Shown piece after piece: positions 25,203 through 34,136 of a stretch of 39,118 nt of DNA. The stretch comes from Lentisphaeria bacterium (GTDB lineage Bacteria > Verrucomicrobiota > Lentisphaeria > Victivallales > UBA1829). Every line of letters begins with the position of its first letter. Positions within the stretch are counted from its first letter, which is position 1. The position numbers and the translations under genes were made by a program. The stretch spans positions 1-39,118 of the forward strand of contig JAFVSW010000122.1 in the NCBI GenBank assembly GCA_017503545.1, read 5' to 3'. Under the pieces are notes generated by a model. The model saw nothing but the letters and a program-made list of their open reading frames with translations. It was not told the origin of the DNA and searched no databases.

Positions 25203-26129
25203 ATGAAGAAAATGCAGTCTGGTAATGTGGCTTGTGCAAGAGTTGTCATGAAGAAAACTTTTACACTCATCGAATTGTTGGTGAGTGCTGCTTGTAAAAT
25301 TAGGGTTTTGCCGTTTTATTACCTCAAAATAATTTATAAAAACGACACATCCTTACGCCCGATAGGGCGCACTTCACGCATTTTTGACAGCGGTCAAAAA
25401 TGCTCTTCACACCTTCACATCTTCACTCAATCAGCGTTCACGCTGATTGAACTTCTGGTGGTCATTGCCATCATTGCCATTCTGGCAGCGATGCTTCTGC
25501 CAGCGTTGAGCAGTGTCAAGGAGAAAGGCCGGTCGATCACCTGTACGAATAACTTGAAACAGGCTGCTATTCTGGCGGCATCTTACGAGAGAGATTTCAA
25601 TGACTGGATCTTACCGGTTGTGGTGCAGAATATGGCAAGACGTGGATACTGGGATACCGGTTGGCGGTATAACATGATACAATATTTCCCTGCGGGAAGA
25701 GCCAGAACCGAAGCCGGTTCCAATCCATATTTCCGTTGTCCTTCGGATCCCAATCCCATGCTTTTTGCAACCTCAAAGGCGAATCTGAAAAGTTCTTATG
25801 GATATTCCGTGTCACTTGGGGATTATTACTGTCAGGTACAGTACAGCAAACCGAACGACCAATATTACAAGTTCAAAAAGCTCAAAAACATCATGTATCC
25901 TTCCAGAGTTGCCAGAATGGCTGACCTTAAAGGTCAAGATGCAGACAATACCATGCAGCATTTCCGCTGGCTTTTTCATGATTTTGGAGCAGGCGGCTTT
26001 TTGAAATACCGTCATTCCCAGAGAGCCAATTTTCTTCATGTGGATGGAAGCACCAAGGCGTATTCCTATGGCGATGTGAATTCATCTGCGAATAAAAAAT
26101 ATCTTATGTTGCAGGCCGGTCTTAAATAA
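25203..26129 (+). CDS. Type II secretion-like pseudopilin with doubled leader
   Basis: This 308-residue protein carries two prepilin leader motifs. The first, [11 protein letters not shown] (F20), is not followed by the usual hydrophobic helix but by about 50 unrelated residues ([19 protein letters not shown] and on). The second, [16 protein letters not shown] (F79), has the full helix, a continuing pilin body, and near the end the H-X9-DG motif ([12 protein letters not shown]). Proteins of this kind are abundant in Lentisphaerota and Planctomycetota; prepilin peptidase would cleave before F. The reading frame is open throughout. Residue -1 is Thr in the first motif and Ala in the second, so the second looks the more usable site. 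Starts at M1 or M16 are both possible; GGAAAGGA precedes M1. Confidence 0.88.
   Translation: MKKMQSGNVACARVVMKKTFTLIELLVSAACKIRVLPFYYLKIIYKNDTSLRPIGRTSRIFDSGQKCSSHLHIFTQSAFTLIELLVVIAIIAILAAMLLPALSSVKEKGRSITCTNNLKQAAILAASYERDFNDWILPVVVQNMARRGYWDTGWRYNMIQYFPAGRARTEAGSNPYFRCPSDPNPMLFATSKANLKSSYGYSVSLGDYYCQVQYSKPNDQYYKFKKLKNIMYPSRVARMADLKGQDADNTMQHFRWLFHDFGAGGFLKYRHSQRANFLHVDGSTKAYSYGDVNSSANKKYLMLQAGLK
25284..25436 (+). mobile_element. In-frame insert with hairpins inside the pseudopilin leader
   Basis: About 51 codons lie between the two FTLIELLV motifs. They contain a CGCCC/GGGCG hairpin (25356-25369), a perfect 11-bp hairpin (GCATTTTTGAC, loop AGCG, 25378-25403), three CTTCAC-type short repeats (25404-25426), and a perfect 10-bp hairpin (TCAATCAGCG, loop TTCA, 25427-25450) whose right arm enters the second leader motif. 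No stop interrupts it. I infer a small inserted element without its own protein; transposition has not been shown. Confidence 0.6.
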
Positions 26130-26190
26130 ACCGTGAACGTCTTGTTTTTTATAACCGTTTTTACACACAATTATACAGAAAGGAATCATT

Positions 26191-28521
26191 ATGAAACGGA
26201 ATTATTGTCTGTTTTTCCTTCTTGGATGCCTGTTCTTTGCAGCAAGCCTTCATGGGGAGATCATTCTTACCAATAAGGGTAAAAGCTCTTATTCCATTCT
26301 TTTGCCTCCTGAAGCGACTCCTATGGAACAGCTTGCCGCAAGAGAACTGAAAACTTACCTGAAAAAGAGTACCGGTGCCGATCTTGCCATTGTGGAAAAG
26401 GCAGGGAAAAACAATATCCGCCTTGCCCGGAATAAAAAACTGGGCAGAGATGAGTCCCGGGTCAGTATCAACGGCAAAGAACTTCTTCTGGAAGGGGGAG
26501 ATGAATGGGGTGTAATTTACAGTGTTTATGCCTTCCTTGAAAATCAGCTCGGGATTCGTTGGTTTACTCCTTACGGGGACGAAAAAGTTCCCAAATATGA
26601 GACTCTGAAACTGGATTTCAAGGCATACAAAGAACAGCCTGCACTGGAAATGCGCGGTATGGTCGGTTCTGAATATTACAGACATAAAGATGCTTCCATA
26701 TTCTTTTTCCGGAACCGTCTCAATATGGGGTATAATATGCGTATCAAAGCATATCCGGGAACCAAGCCGCGCTGGTTTTATAACGGCTATGCCTGCCACA
26801 CATTCTTCTATTATATTCCTCCGGCAAAAGGGATTTACCCGCAGAATCTCAAATTCAAAGAGGAAAAATATTACTTCAAGAGCAATCCCGAATTCTTCTC
26901 TATGGATAAAAGTGGACAGCGGGTTTATACGCTTCAGTTGTGCTTCAGCAATAAAGCATTGCGCAAAGAGTTCACAAGACGGTTTGAAGAATACCTTTCT
27001 CTCTCCGGGAAAAAAGGTATTTATACGATCAGTGCGCAGGACTGGCCCGGCTCCTTCTGTTATTGTCCGGATTGTAAAACTCTGGAAAAAAAATATCAGT
27101 GTAATGTGGGACCTCTAATGGATTACCTGATTGAACTTTGCAGCCTGACGGAGAAAAAATACCCTCAAATTCTGATCAAGACATCCGCTTACCGGAAAGA
27201 TCAGAGCGAAAAGCCTCCGGTTCTTGCCCCGGGTAAAAAACTGCCCCGGCAGCTTCTTATCGACTTCGCTCCCATTGATGACGATTTCACCAAGTCTATC
27301 ACCCATAAAAATAATATGGGAACGTATAAGAATCTCAAGGATTACTGTAAAATTGCCAATCGCGTTCTTTTGTACCATTGGCCGATCGTTTATGGCGGCG
27401 GTTATCCATTCGGCGGTTTCTATCGGGTGGCAGAAGATACCAAAATAGCTTATCAAGCCGGACTCAAAGCTGCATTCTATGAACATAATGTGGGGACGAT
27501 GTATGGTTGGAATACGGTAGACCTGATGACCTATCTTATTTTGAAACTGTATCAGAAACCGGATCTGGATTATAAAAAGGTCATCCGGGAATTTTGCGAA
27601 TTTTATTATGGCAATGTTGCAGAAGAAATGCTTTCTTATATTCAGGATTTGGAAGATATTTCTGCAAATAATCCCTCTTTCCATCCGTGGAATGGCGGCA
27701 TTGTTCCCGCTGTTACCGCAGAGAAAAATCTGATTAAATGGACCAAACTTTTCAATGCGATGGAGAAAAAATGTGCATCCGATTCGGTGGTGTTGAAACG
27801 GGTCAAAGATGTGAGAAATCGGCTGGATGTCGCAGTGATGTCATTCAATTTTATGACATTGCATAAGAAATATCCCGATATCATTCCCCCGGCAGATAAG
27901 CTGATGGCATCCATCAAGGCGGGGATCGCAGACTCCATGAAACGCCGGTTCCCGGATTATGCGCGGAGTTTCCGTGACATCTGGTACAAACGCGCACTGG
28001 CAGGATTGGCAGATCTCTATATGGGGGCGACTGTCACTCCGAAACCTTTAAGTCCGGAACTGGAAAAACTCCCCAAAAAATATGTACGTCAGACCTATGC
28101 CGTTGTGACGAATAAATGTCCCCTTGTCAAAGATCCGGATGCCGGTTTCGGACAGGCTATCTATGATTATAAGATCAAAAAGGCACAAGTTCCCTTTTAT
28201 TGCGGGATCTATGATACGGGAAGAAAAAAACGCCTTGTTACAAAAGGGATCAAGGCATCCGAGATCGTACCGGATAAATATCATCTTTATAAACTGGGTT
28301 CATTCCCCATTCCGGAAAATGCTCAAATCTTTACGGGCAGTACCTGGATCTGTTCGATCTCACTCAAAAAGTTTTTCCGCATCGGCGAAGCCATGGATAA
28401 AAAATATGATATTTATATTTCCATGAAATTTGAAGGCAAAGGCTATCATAAGGATAGTAAAAAAGATGTGGACAGAGTCTACATTGACCGCGCCGTAGTA
28501 GTGGAAAATCCAGAGAAGTAA
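26191..28521 (+). CDS. Secreted DUF4838-family protein
   Basis: This 776-residue protein has a signal peptide (MKRNYCLFFLLGCLFFAASLHG), an N-terminal alpha/beta domain like that of alpha-glucuronidases (EQLAARELKTYLKKSTGADL, about residues 30-130) and a DUF4838 TIM-barrel-like region (about residues 150-450), with conserved-looking SAQDWPGSFCYCPDCK and YHWPIVYGGGYPFGG. The C-terminal third is helical, then beta-rich. DUF4838 proteins are common in glycan-degradation loci and thought to be glycosidase-like; the activity is not established. AAAGGA lies 6 bases before the start. It is followed within 60 bases by a hydrolase gene. Confidence 0.85.
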   Translation: MKRNYCLFFLLGCLFFAASLHGEIILTNKGKSSYSILLPPEATPMEQLAARELKTYLKKSTGADLAIVEKAGKNNIRLARNKKLGRDESRVSINGKELLLEGGDEWGVIYSVYAFLENQLGIRWFTPYGDEKVPKYETLKLDFKAYKEQPALEMRGMVGSEYYRHKDASIFFFRNRLNMGYNMRIKAYPGTKPRWFYNGYACHTFFYYIPPAKGIYPQNLKFKEEKYYFKSNPEFFSMDKSGQRVYTLQLCFSNKALRKEFTRRFEEYLSLSGKKGIYTISAQDWPGSFCYCPDCKTLEKKYQCNVGPLMDYLIELCSLTEKKYPQILIKTSAYRKDQSEKPPVLAPGKKLPRQLLIDFAPIDDDFTKSITHKNNMGTYKNLKDYCKIANRVLLYHWPIVYGGGYPFGGFYRVAEDTKIAYQAGLKAAFYEHNVGTMYGWNTVDLMTYLILKLYQKPDLDYKKVIREFCEFYYGNVAEEMLSYIQDLEDISANNPSFHPWNGGIVPAVTAEKNLIKWTKLFNAMEKKCASDSVVLKRVKDVRNRLDVAVMSFNFMTLHKKYPDIIPPADKLMASIKAGIADSMKRRFPDYARSFRDIWYKRALAGLADLYMGATVTPKPLSPELEKLPKKYVRQTYAVVTNKCPLVKDPDAGFGQAIYDYKIKKAQVPFYCGIYDTGRKKRLVTKGIKASEIVPDKYHLYKLGSFPIPENAQIFTGSTWICSISLKKFFRIGEAMDKKYDIYISMKFEGKGYHKDSKKDVDRVYIDRAVVVENPEK

Positions 28522-28527
28522 AAATAT

Positions 28528-28556
28528 CTCCCCGCCGGTTTGCAATATGCGGGGAG
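28528..28556 (+). repeat. Intercistronic hairpin
   Basis: CTCCCCGC and GCGGGGAG form a perfect 8-bp stem with a 13-base loop, starting 7 bases past the DUF4838 gene and ending 5 bases before the next gene's AAAGGA. There is no T-run, so it looks less like a terminator than an mRNA-stabilising or attenuating structure. Confidence 0.6.
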
Positions 28557-28572
28557 AAAGAAAGGAATCAAA

Positions 28573-29871
28573 ATGAAAATCGCCTGGTTCAAAAAAAATA
28601 TTTCACCTGAAATCGGTGCATTTATTGCCGGATACAGTCTGAATGATAAATCGGTTGCAAAACTTGACGACCTTTATGCCTGCGGTATGTGTGCCGATGA
28701 CGGAACGAACAAAATCCTGCTGATCAGTCTTGATTTGATCGGTTTGGATGGCTGGTATATCCGGAAAATACGTAAGGCATGTGCCGATATCCTGCACATC
28801 CCGGAACATGCCGTCATGCTTTCCTGTACTCATACCCATACCGGACCGGAAAGCAGAAGTATTGCCGGACATCCGGAGAAGGTTCATACCGCATATCTGG
28901 AAAAGTTGGAAACGACTTTGATCGATGCTGTTGCCGGATTGACGGATTTCCGTGAATGTGAAGTATCATTTTATTCCTGTAAATGTGATGAAAACCGTAA
29001 TCGCCGTTATGTTTCCGGGGATAATCGTGCCACATTTACCCCGCATCGCAGAGAAGTCCTGCCCGGCGCAACGGAATTTGCTGATCAGGAGTTGGGCGCG
29101 ATCTATTTCTATGATGCCGCAACGAAACTGCCCGTTTATGCCATCGGTAATTATGCGGCACACCCGCTGGCGGGACATGCTCCCGGTTTGGGCGGTTTGC
29201 GTATTTCCGCCGATTATCCCGGCGCATTCCGGAACTATGTGACATCCAACACCGGCGCGGAAACCATGTTTGTTTCCGGTGCTGCCGGTGATTTGGTTCC
29301 CAAAGAAGATGAGTTGGGTGAGGATGCCATGCGTGGAATGGGGGTCCGGCTGGGAAAAGAATTCATCGGCGGTATGATCGAATCCAGACGGAATCCGCGG
29401 CGTTATGGTCTGCCGGATGCCAAAGTCGGTTCCTGCATCAAGCCGTTCAAAGTCCGTTTGCGCAAACATTATGCCAATCAGGCAGAACGTATGCCGGAAG
29501 AATATCTGGGCAGCGATGATGTGACTCTGGAAATCCAGTGTATTTCCATCGGCGATGTGTGCTTTGTCGGTGTACCCGGTGAATTATGTTGCGAATTGGG
29601 GCAGGAGATCAAGTGGCACAGTCCGTTCCGCCGCACGTTTATTGCATACAGTGCAACTGCTTATATCTGCTATATCGTACCGGCGAATTTTCTGGTTTCC
29701 GGCGGTTATGAACCAATTTGCCAATGCTTTACTGCAAAAGGCGGGTTGACATTGCTGAATACAGCGGTGGATGCAATGTTTGATTTGCACGAAACGATTT
29801 ACCCGTCGGAAGGCGAACCCTATCCGGATGGATGCTTCGGCGGTGTTGTCAACATTCTCCCGAATCGTTGA
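28573..29871 (+). CDS. Neutral/alkaline ceramidase-like hydrolase
   Basis: This 432-residue protein resembles the N-terminal catalytic domain of neutral ceramidases. The zinc-site motif SCTHTHTGPE is present (about residue 85), as are NYAAHPLAGH and FVSGAAGDLVPKED. True neutral ceramidases are longer, with a C-terminal immunoglobulin-like domain that is absent here. Many bacterial relatives of this size occur in carbohydrate loci and have no known substrate, so ceramide cleavage is doubtful. No signal peptide is seen. The ATG at 28573 has AAAGGA 7 bases upstream and is preferred to an in-frame ATG at 28540 inside the hairpin. Confidence 0.83.
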   Translation: MKIAWFKKNISPEIGAFIAGYSLNDKSVAKLDDLYACGMCADDGTNKILLISLDLIGLDGWYIRKIRKACADILHIPEHAVMLSCTHTHTGPESRSIAGHPEKVHTAYLEKLETTLIDAVAGLTDFRECEVSFYSCKCDENRNRRYVSGDNRATFTPHRREVLPGATEFADQELGAIYFYDAATKLPVYAIGNYAAHPLAGHAPGLGGLRISADYPGAFRNYVTSNTGAETMFVSGAAGDLVPKEDELGEDAMRGMGVRLGKEFIGGMIESRRNPRRYGLPDAKVGSCIKPFKVRLRKHYANQAERMPEEYLGSDDVTLEIQCISIGDVCFVGVPGELCCELGQEIKWHSPFRRTFIAYSATAYICYIVPANFLVSGGYEPICQCFTAKGGLTLLNTAVDAMFDLHETIYPSEGEPYPDGCFGGVVNILPNR

Positions 29872-29904
29872 GTATGAAATTCCGCCGATTTTGAAATAGA
29901 TGGA

Positions 29905-32349
29905 ATGATAAAAAAGTCAGCCCCGGTGACAGAGATGGAAGAATTGTTTTACAAAATACGTAATCAAATCAATGCGGATGATCTGGTTAATAAAATTGCA
30001 GTCCTGTGTAAGATTGAACAGGGGCAGACATTCCGGCATTATCATCAGGCAGCAGATCATGTTTATCGGTTGTTGTGTGATGCTGGTATCCCCAATGTGG
30101 AAAAACTCGCTTTTCCCGCAGATGGAAAAACTGTATACGAAGATCACAGGATGCCTTTGGCGTGGGAGGCAACGATCGGGAAACTGACCTTGTGTAACAA
30201 TGCACATACCGTTGCCGCCGATTTTCAGAAACATCCGTTTCATCTGATCAAAGGTTCCACCGCAACAGAGCCGGGCGGGGAAATTGTGCGGATCATTACC
30301 GAACAGCAATTCCTTGCCGGGGAATCACCGGAAAATGCCCTTGTGATGCTGGAAACAGATACCTGCCCGGAAGCCCGGGTGTTGACTCCTGTTCTGGATC
30401 AGGGCGGGCGTGGGATCATTACTGATTTTCTTCCGGGGCGTTATGATGATCCCGATGCACTTCCCTGGGTATCATCATGCACAGAAGGAACCCATTGTCA
30501 TGTGCAGAGGGAAGATCGTGATTTTATCGGTTTTACCGTGAATTTGCGGATGGGGTCTTTGATACGACAGCAGGCTACTCACGGAAAATTAACGGCTGAA
30601 ATCGAATGTGACGGACGCCGGTATGAAGGTGTTTTACCCGTCGTGACTGCACTTATTCCCGGTCGGCGTGAAGAAGAAGTGTGGCTGATGGCACATCTTT
30701 TTGAACCGTTGCCGGATCATAATTCCACAGGCGTGATTGCGGGGATCGAGGTTGCCCGGCAGATCATGAAAATGGGAGTGCCGGAATATTCCCTGCGGTT
30801 GATCTTTACAATGAAACAATGTGGATATGCCGCGTTCCATAACCAGTTTCGCGGTAAGGTGATCGGTGGTTCCAATATCGACAGCCTGCCGTCCGGAAAA
30901 GATGATATCTGCAGAATGATTCCACCCATATCCGTTGTTCCGTTTCATGGCATCAATATCATGAAACGAATGACGGAAGAATTGAAGGATATTTTGTCGT
31001 GTGTACCGGATAAACCGGCGTGTCCGGATGATATGGCATTCTCCGATTCCACTACCTGTATTCCGACGGTTTGGTTCCGGAGAGGTGTTGATAAAAACAA
31101 ATCTGCACCGTCCTGTTCTCCGGATCCTGATACCGCAGCGGCTTATACTGCATTGGAAACTTTATGGTTTGCTGAAACATTGTTTTATACCGGAACTCCG
31201 GCAGAACTCCCTGCATTGGAATTTAAAACGGTATCCTCGCCCTGGCGCGATCATGCAAAGCAACAGGTTTTTGCCCGGGCTCAAACCGGATTCCCCCGGG
31301 ATCTGTGCCGTGTCCCGAAAGCGGAGCGGATCCGTTTGCCGGATCATGTTATTTACGGCCCCATGGCATCCCTGCTTGCCCGCATGGACGGGGCAAAAAA
31401 TATGGCTCAAATTATTCAGGAAACAGAGGCGGATCTCCAGGTCACTCTTTCTGATTTTCAAATTAGAAAATACTTGAATGCAATCAATTATCTTGCGGCT
31501 TGGGGGTATCTGACCGTTATCCGCCGCAATGTGTTGACAAGAGAAATGTTGGCTGCTGCCCTTGCAGAATTGGGTGTCAAACGCGGTGATGTGCTGCTGG
31601 TTCACTCCGCCGTTTCCAAGTGGGGATATGTGGATGGCGGAGCGCAAACGATCATCCATGCGGTGATGGATGTGGTCGGACCGGATGGTGCCGCTATGTT
31701 TCCCGCATTTACCATGCCTTATATTTATTTGGGCGAATCCCTTAACCGGGGATGGGGATATCGCCCCTTTGATTCCGCCGATCCTTCTCAGATATGGACC
31801 GGTGCGGTTCCCCGTACCCTTTTGGAAAAGTTTCCGGCTGCCAAACGCAGTAAACATGTGACCCATTCCTGGGGTGGATTGGGTGCAAAAGCCGCAGAAT
31901 GTCTGGCGGAACATGGTCCATACGATCCGCCGACATCGTTAAATTCCCCCATTGGGAAAGCATTGGAAAAGAATGGTAAAGTGCTTTATTTGGGGAATGG
32001 GCTGGCATCGTCTACATTCTTGCATTTTATAGAAACGGTCAATCATGCGCCATATCTTCTGCCCGGAGTTTGCCGTGTAAAAAATCCGGATGGAACACTG
32101 CGGACAGTTCTGATCGAAGAACATTTGCCCGGACACCGGGATTTTTATCGTGAGGATGCGGAAAACTGCAAATTTTACCGTCGTGCAGTTCAGGAAGGAT
32201 TGAAAATCGAAGAAGTCGCTTTCGGTATGGGGAAAATACAGTTGATCGAATTGCGTGAATTTTATGATATTTCTATGAAATTGTGGAAAGAAGACCCCCG
32301 TATTCTGTTGTGTGACGACCCGGCTTGTCAATTCTGCCGCCGTTATTAA
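29905..32349 (+). CDS. Fusion: M28/DUF4910-like domain, winged helix, AAC(3)-like acetyltransferase
   Basis: This 814-residue protein has three parts. Residues of about 1-425 resemble M28/DUF4910 aminopeptidases: MAHLFEPLPDHNSTG (about residue 260) parallels the metal-binding H...DDNASG region. The place where a Glu-Glu pair is expected reads TMKQCGY (about residue 301), so catalysis there may be lost. Residues of about 430-540 look like a winged helix. Residues 545-800 are clearly AAC(3)-like: LLVHSAVSKWGYVDGG, FDSADPSQIWTGAVPRTL, HVTHSWGGLGAKA and SPIGKALEKNGKVLYLGN. A cysteine tail (CDDPACQFC) ends it. The AAC(3) fold acetylates amino groups using acetyl-CoA; many members are not resistance enzymes. 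No strong ribosome site; an ATG at 29935 is an alternative. Confidence 0.8.
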   Translation: MIKKSAPVTEMEELFYKIRNQINADDLVNKIAVLCKIEQGQTFRHYHQAADHVYRLLCDAGIPNVEKLAFPADGKTVYEDHRMPLAWEATIGKLTLCNNAHTVAADFQKHPFHLIKGSTATEPGGEIVRIITEQQFLAGESPENALVMLETDTCPEARVLTPVLDQGGRGIITDFLPGRYDDPDALPWVSSCTEGTHCHVQREDRDFIGFTVNLRMGSLIRQQATHGKLTAEIECDGRRYEGVLPVVTALIPGRREEEVWLMAHLFEPLPDHNSTGVIAGIEVARQIMKMGVPEYSLRLIFTMKQCGYAAFHNQFRGKVIGGSNIDSLPSGKDDICRMIPPISVVPFHGINIMKRMTEELKDILSCVPDKPACPDDMAFSDSTTCIPTVWFRRGVDKNKSAPSCSPDPDTAAAYTALETLWFAETLFYTGTPAELPALEFKTVSSPWRDHAKQQVFARAQTGFPRDLCRVPKAERIRLPDHVIYGPMASLLARMDGAKNMAQIIQETEADLQVTLSDFQIRKYLNAINYLAAWGYLTVIRRNVLTREMLAAALAELGVKRGDVLLVHSAVSKWGYVDGGAQTIIHAVMDVVGPDGAAMFPAFTMPYIYLGESLNRGWGYRPFDSADPSQIWTGAVPRTLLEKFPAAKRSKHVTHSWGGLGAKAAECLAEHGPYDPPTSLNSPIGKALEKNGKVLYLGNGLASSTFLHFIETVNHAPYLLPGVCRVKNPDGTLRTVLIEEHLPGHRDFYREDAENCKFYRRAVQEGLKIEEVAFGMGKIQLIELREFYDISMKLWKEDPRILLCDDPACQFCRRY

Positions 32350-32410
32350 AAGATGCGGATGCAATTTTTAACGTTTTTCAGGCATTTTTAAAGACTTTGA
32401 AATCACCTCT
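32303..32410 (+). repeat. 108-bp unit, copy B (copy 4 of the border motif)
   Basis: This copy matches 23859-23966 at 105 of 108 positions. The first 47 bases encode the cysteine-rich tail and stop of the AAC(3)-fusion protein. The rest runs through the gap and ends 5 bases before the end of the convergent AraC gene. The border motif begins at 32375; its terminal pairing (AGGCA against CACCT) is poorer than in the other copies. Confidence 0.9.
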
Positions 32411-32414
32411 GCAA

Positions 32415-33305
32415 TTAAAATTTATGCAGACGCGGGGCATTTGATTTGCGGTATTCCCGTGGAGAAATGCCGAATTTTCCGCGGAATGCGTTGGAAAAAT
32501 ACAACGGACTTTCGTATCCGCACAAAAATGCAATATTTTTAATGGAAAGATCGTGTTTTGCAAGAAGCGTTTTTGCATAATTCAAACGGGTGTCGCAAAT
32601 GTATTTTCCGGGACTTGAATTCAAATGTTTTGCAAACAATTCTTTCAACGTCGTTTTGCTGATATTGAGTTCGGCAGCCAGGCGTTCCAATGATAACGGC
32701 TCGGAAATATGTTTCTGGATGTAATCCAAACATTTTGTCAACTTTTCCGGGTGATTGGACCGCTGGAGTTTTTCGGCGATTTTGGTAAGCATTTCGAAGA
32801 TCAAAGAGGAAACTGCGGGAATATCTTCCGGATTTTTCTGCTCAAAATAATAGCATATCTTTTCCCGCAGTTCCACCAGTTCCGGTGTTTCATTACCGGA
32901 TACGATCGCAAGTTGATCAAAATGCAATTGCCGTATGATACTGTAAAAAAGTTGCCCGTCCGGAATAAAATAAAACTTACGGCAACCGTTCGTTCCACTT
33001 GCGGCAAGACGGCATGTTCCCGGCGGGATCACGACAGCTTCTCCGGCTTTTATTACATATTCATTTTTGTCGATCGTAACGGTCATTTCCCCCTCAAGAA
33101 TGAATTGTATTGAGACAAAATATTTGTTGTAATGTTTGAGCCAGTATCCTTTGGGCCAGGTATGCAATGTGGAAAAATGAGCCCAGAACATACGGGTGTA
33201 GAAGGAGAGCGGATGCCATGAGAAATCCCGGTTTTCCGAAACGATACGGTTCTTGAGTTTTTCATTATAAATAGTTTTATGAACGTCAGTTGTTGAATCT
33301 TTCAT
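32415..33305 (-). CDS. AraC-family regulator with cupin-like sensor
   Basis: This 296-residue regulator has an N-terminal AraC-type cupin domain (about residues 60-150; ILEGEMTVTIDKNEYVIKAGEAVVIPPG split as ILEGEMTVTIDKNEYV and IKAGEAVVIPPG) and two helix-turn-helix motifs at the C-terminus (LSLERLAAELNISKTTLKEL and SIKNIAFLCGYESPLYFSNA, then FGISPREYR). Such proteins usually activate sugar-use genes when they bind an inducer. It is divergent from the three secreted genes that start at 33609 and probably controls them. The ribosome site is weak (GGATGGG). Confidence 0.92.
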   Translation of the reverse strand: MKDSTTDVHKTIYNEKLKNRIVSENRDFSWHPLSFYTRMFWAHFSTLHTWPKGYWLKHYNKYFVSIQFILEGEMTVTIDKNEYVIKAGEAVVIPPGTCRLAASGTNGCRKFYFIPDGQLFYSIIRQLHFDQLAIVSGNETPELVELREKICYYFEQKNPEDIPAVSSLIFEMLTKIAEKLQRSNHPEKLTKCLDYIQKHISEPLSLERLAAELNISKTTLKELFAKHLNSSPGKYICDTRLNYAKTLLAKHDLSIKNIAFLCGYESPLYFSNAFRGKFGISPREYRKSNAPRLHKF

Positions 33306-33528
33306 AATACACCCATCCGGTTACAGTGTCTCATATCTGATATACGCAATAATAATGTATCACTGATTTATTGATTTGCAAACAGAAAACAGATTGAAAA
33401 ATGATCAAAATAAAAAATATACTGTTTTCCGGTATGCAAAAATCTCATTTTTTTACGGTGAAAATGCCAATCCGGCTTATTTTATATATTTTTCGTCTTT
33501 ATGTGTATGTTTTTGTGAAAAAAATCTC

Positions 33529-33557
33529 TTGAAAAAAGAGGGAAAAAATTTTATATT
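33529..33557 (+). promoter_or_regulatory. Promoter of the three-gene secreted cluster
   Basis: TTGAAA (33529-33534), 17 bases, then TATATT (33552-33557), about 50 bases before the start at 33609. The 303-base gap 33306-33608 is otherwise very AT-rich. A small open frame across it has no ribosome site or recognisable product. No clear operator repeat was found there. Confidence 0.65.
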
Positions 33558-33608
33558 AAGCACTGTAAACTTCGATTATCAAAAAACAACAAAAGAAAGG
33601 TTCATTCG

Positions 33609-34136
33609 ATGAACAGAAAAACGTTCGGCGCAATTTTGTGTCTCGCTTTGACTGCGCTTCTCGATGCCGCAGAGCAAAACATTTTGAAAAATGGCGATTT
33701 CAAAGCCGTTGCGAAAAACAATGTCCCGACATCCTGGCGACTGGATGGAAAAAACGCTGCTGTTACCGATAATAACGGCGTAAAGGAATTTCAGGCTATG
33801 CCGAATTTCCGTTATAAAAGTTATTTTGCCTCTCTGGGGCAATCTCTTGATTTGACTGCGGGAAAATATAAATTCTCCGGCGAAGTCAAAGGAAAAATGA
33901 CACATCTGAATCTTGTTGTGTACTGTGGAAATTTGAATCCGAAAACTTCCTTGCGCAGAGTCAGTTTTACCGGTGAAATGAAGGATTGGAAAACTTTTTC
34001 CACTGAATTCACTCTTTCCGGCGATCAGAAACGTGCCGGATTGACCGTTGTTTTTTATGTTCCCGGCGAAAAAGATCCTGTCTTTATCCGCAACTTGAAA
34101 CTTCAAAAAATTGATAAAGAACAAACAAAAAATTGA
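33609..34136 (+). CDS. Secreted single-module carbohydrate-binding-like protein
   Basis: This 175-residue protein is a signal peptide (MNRKTFGAILCLALTALLDA) plus one jelly-roll-like module (QNILKNGDF, then TSWRLDGKNA, LDLTAGKYKFSGEVKGK, FIRNLKLQKI). The pattern is that of CBM4/9/22-type domains. The same module begins the next two proteins, so this is a free-standing copy. It may bind glycans in the periplasm or act as a partner of those proteins; neither has been shown. Its 3' end carries a 22-bp tandem duplication that changed the stop. AAAGG lies 8 bases before the ATG. Confidence 0.82.
   Translation: MNRKTFGAILCLALTALLDAAEQNILKNGDFKAVAKNNVPTSWRLDGKNAAVTDNNGVKEFQAMPNFRYKSYFASLGQSLDLTAGKYKFSGEVKGKMTHLNLVVYCGNLNPKTSLRRVSFTGEMKDWKTFSTEFTLSGDQKRAGLTVVFYVPGEKDPVFIRNLKLQKIDKEQTKN

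Noticed and set aside
25404-25426. CRISPR-like short repeats
   Set aside because: The CTTCAC repeats are too short and irregular, with no spacers of equal length.
25400-25500. Fresh start codon for a normal pilin after the insert
   Set aside because: The only nearby ATG (25400) is out of frame with the second leader, so the long form must be translated from upstream.
31550-32349. Aminoglycoside resistance gene
   Set aside because: The AAC(3) fold is clear, but it is part of a large fusion in a metabolic setting with no mobile or resistance context.
33376-33612. Possible small gene in the AT-rich gap before 33609
   Set aside because: It has no ribosome site, contains the promoter of the next gene and overlaps its start; the Phe/Lys-rich product reflects base composition.
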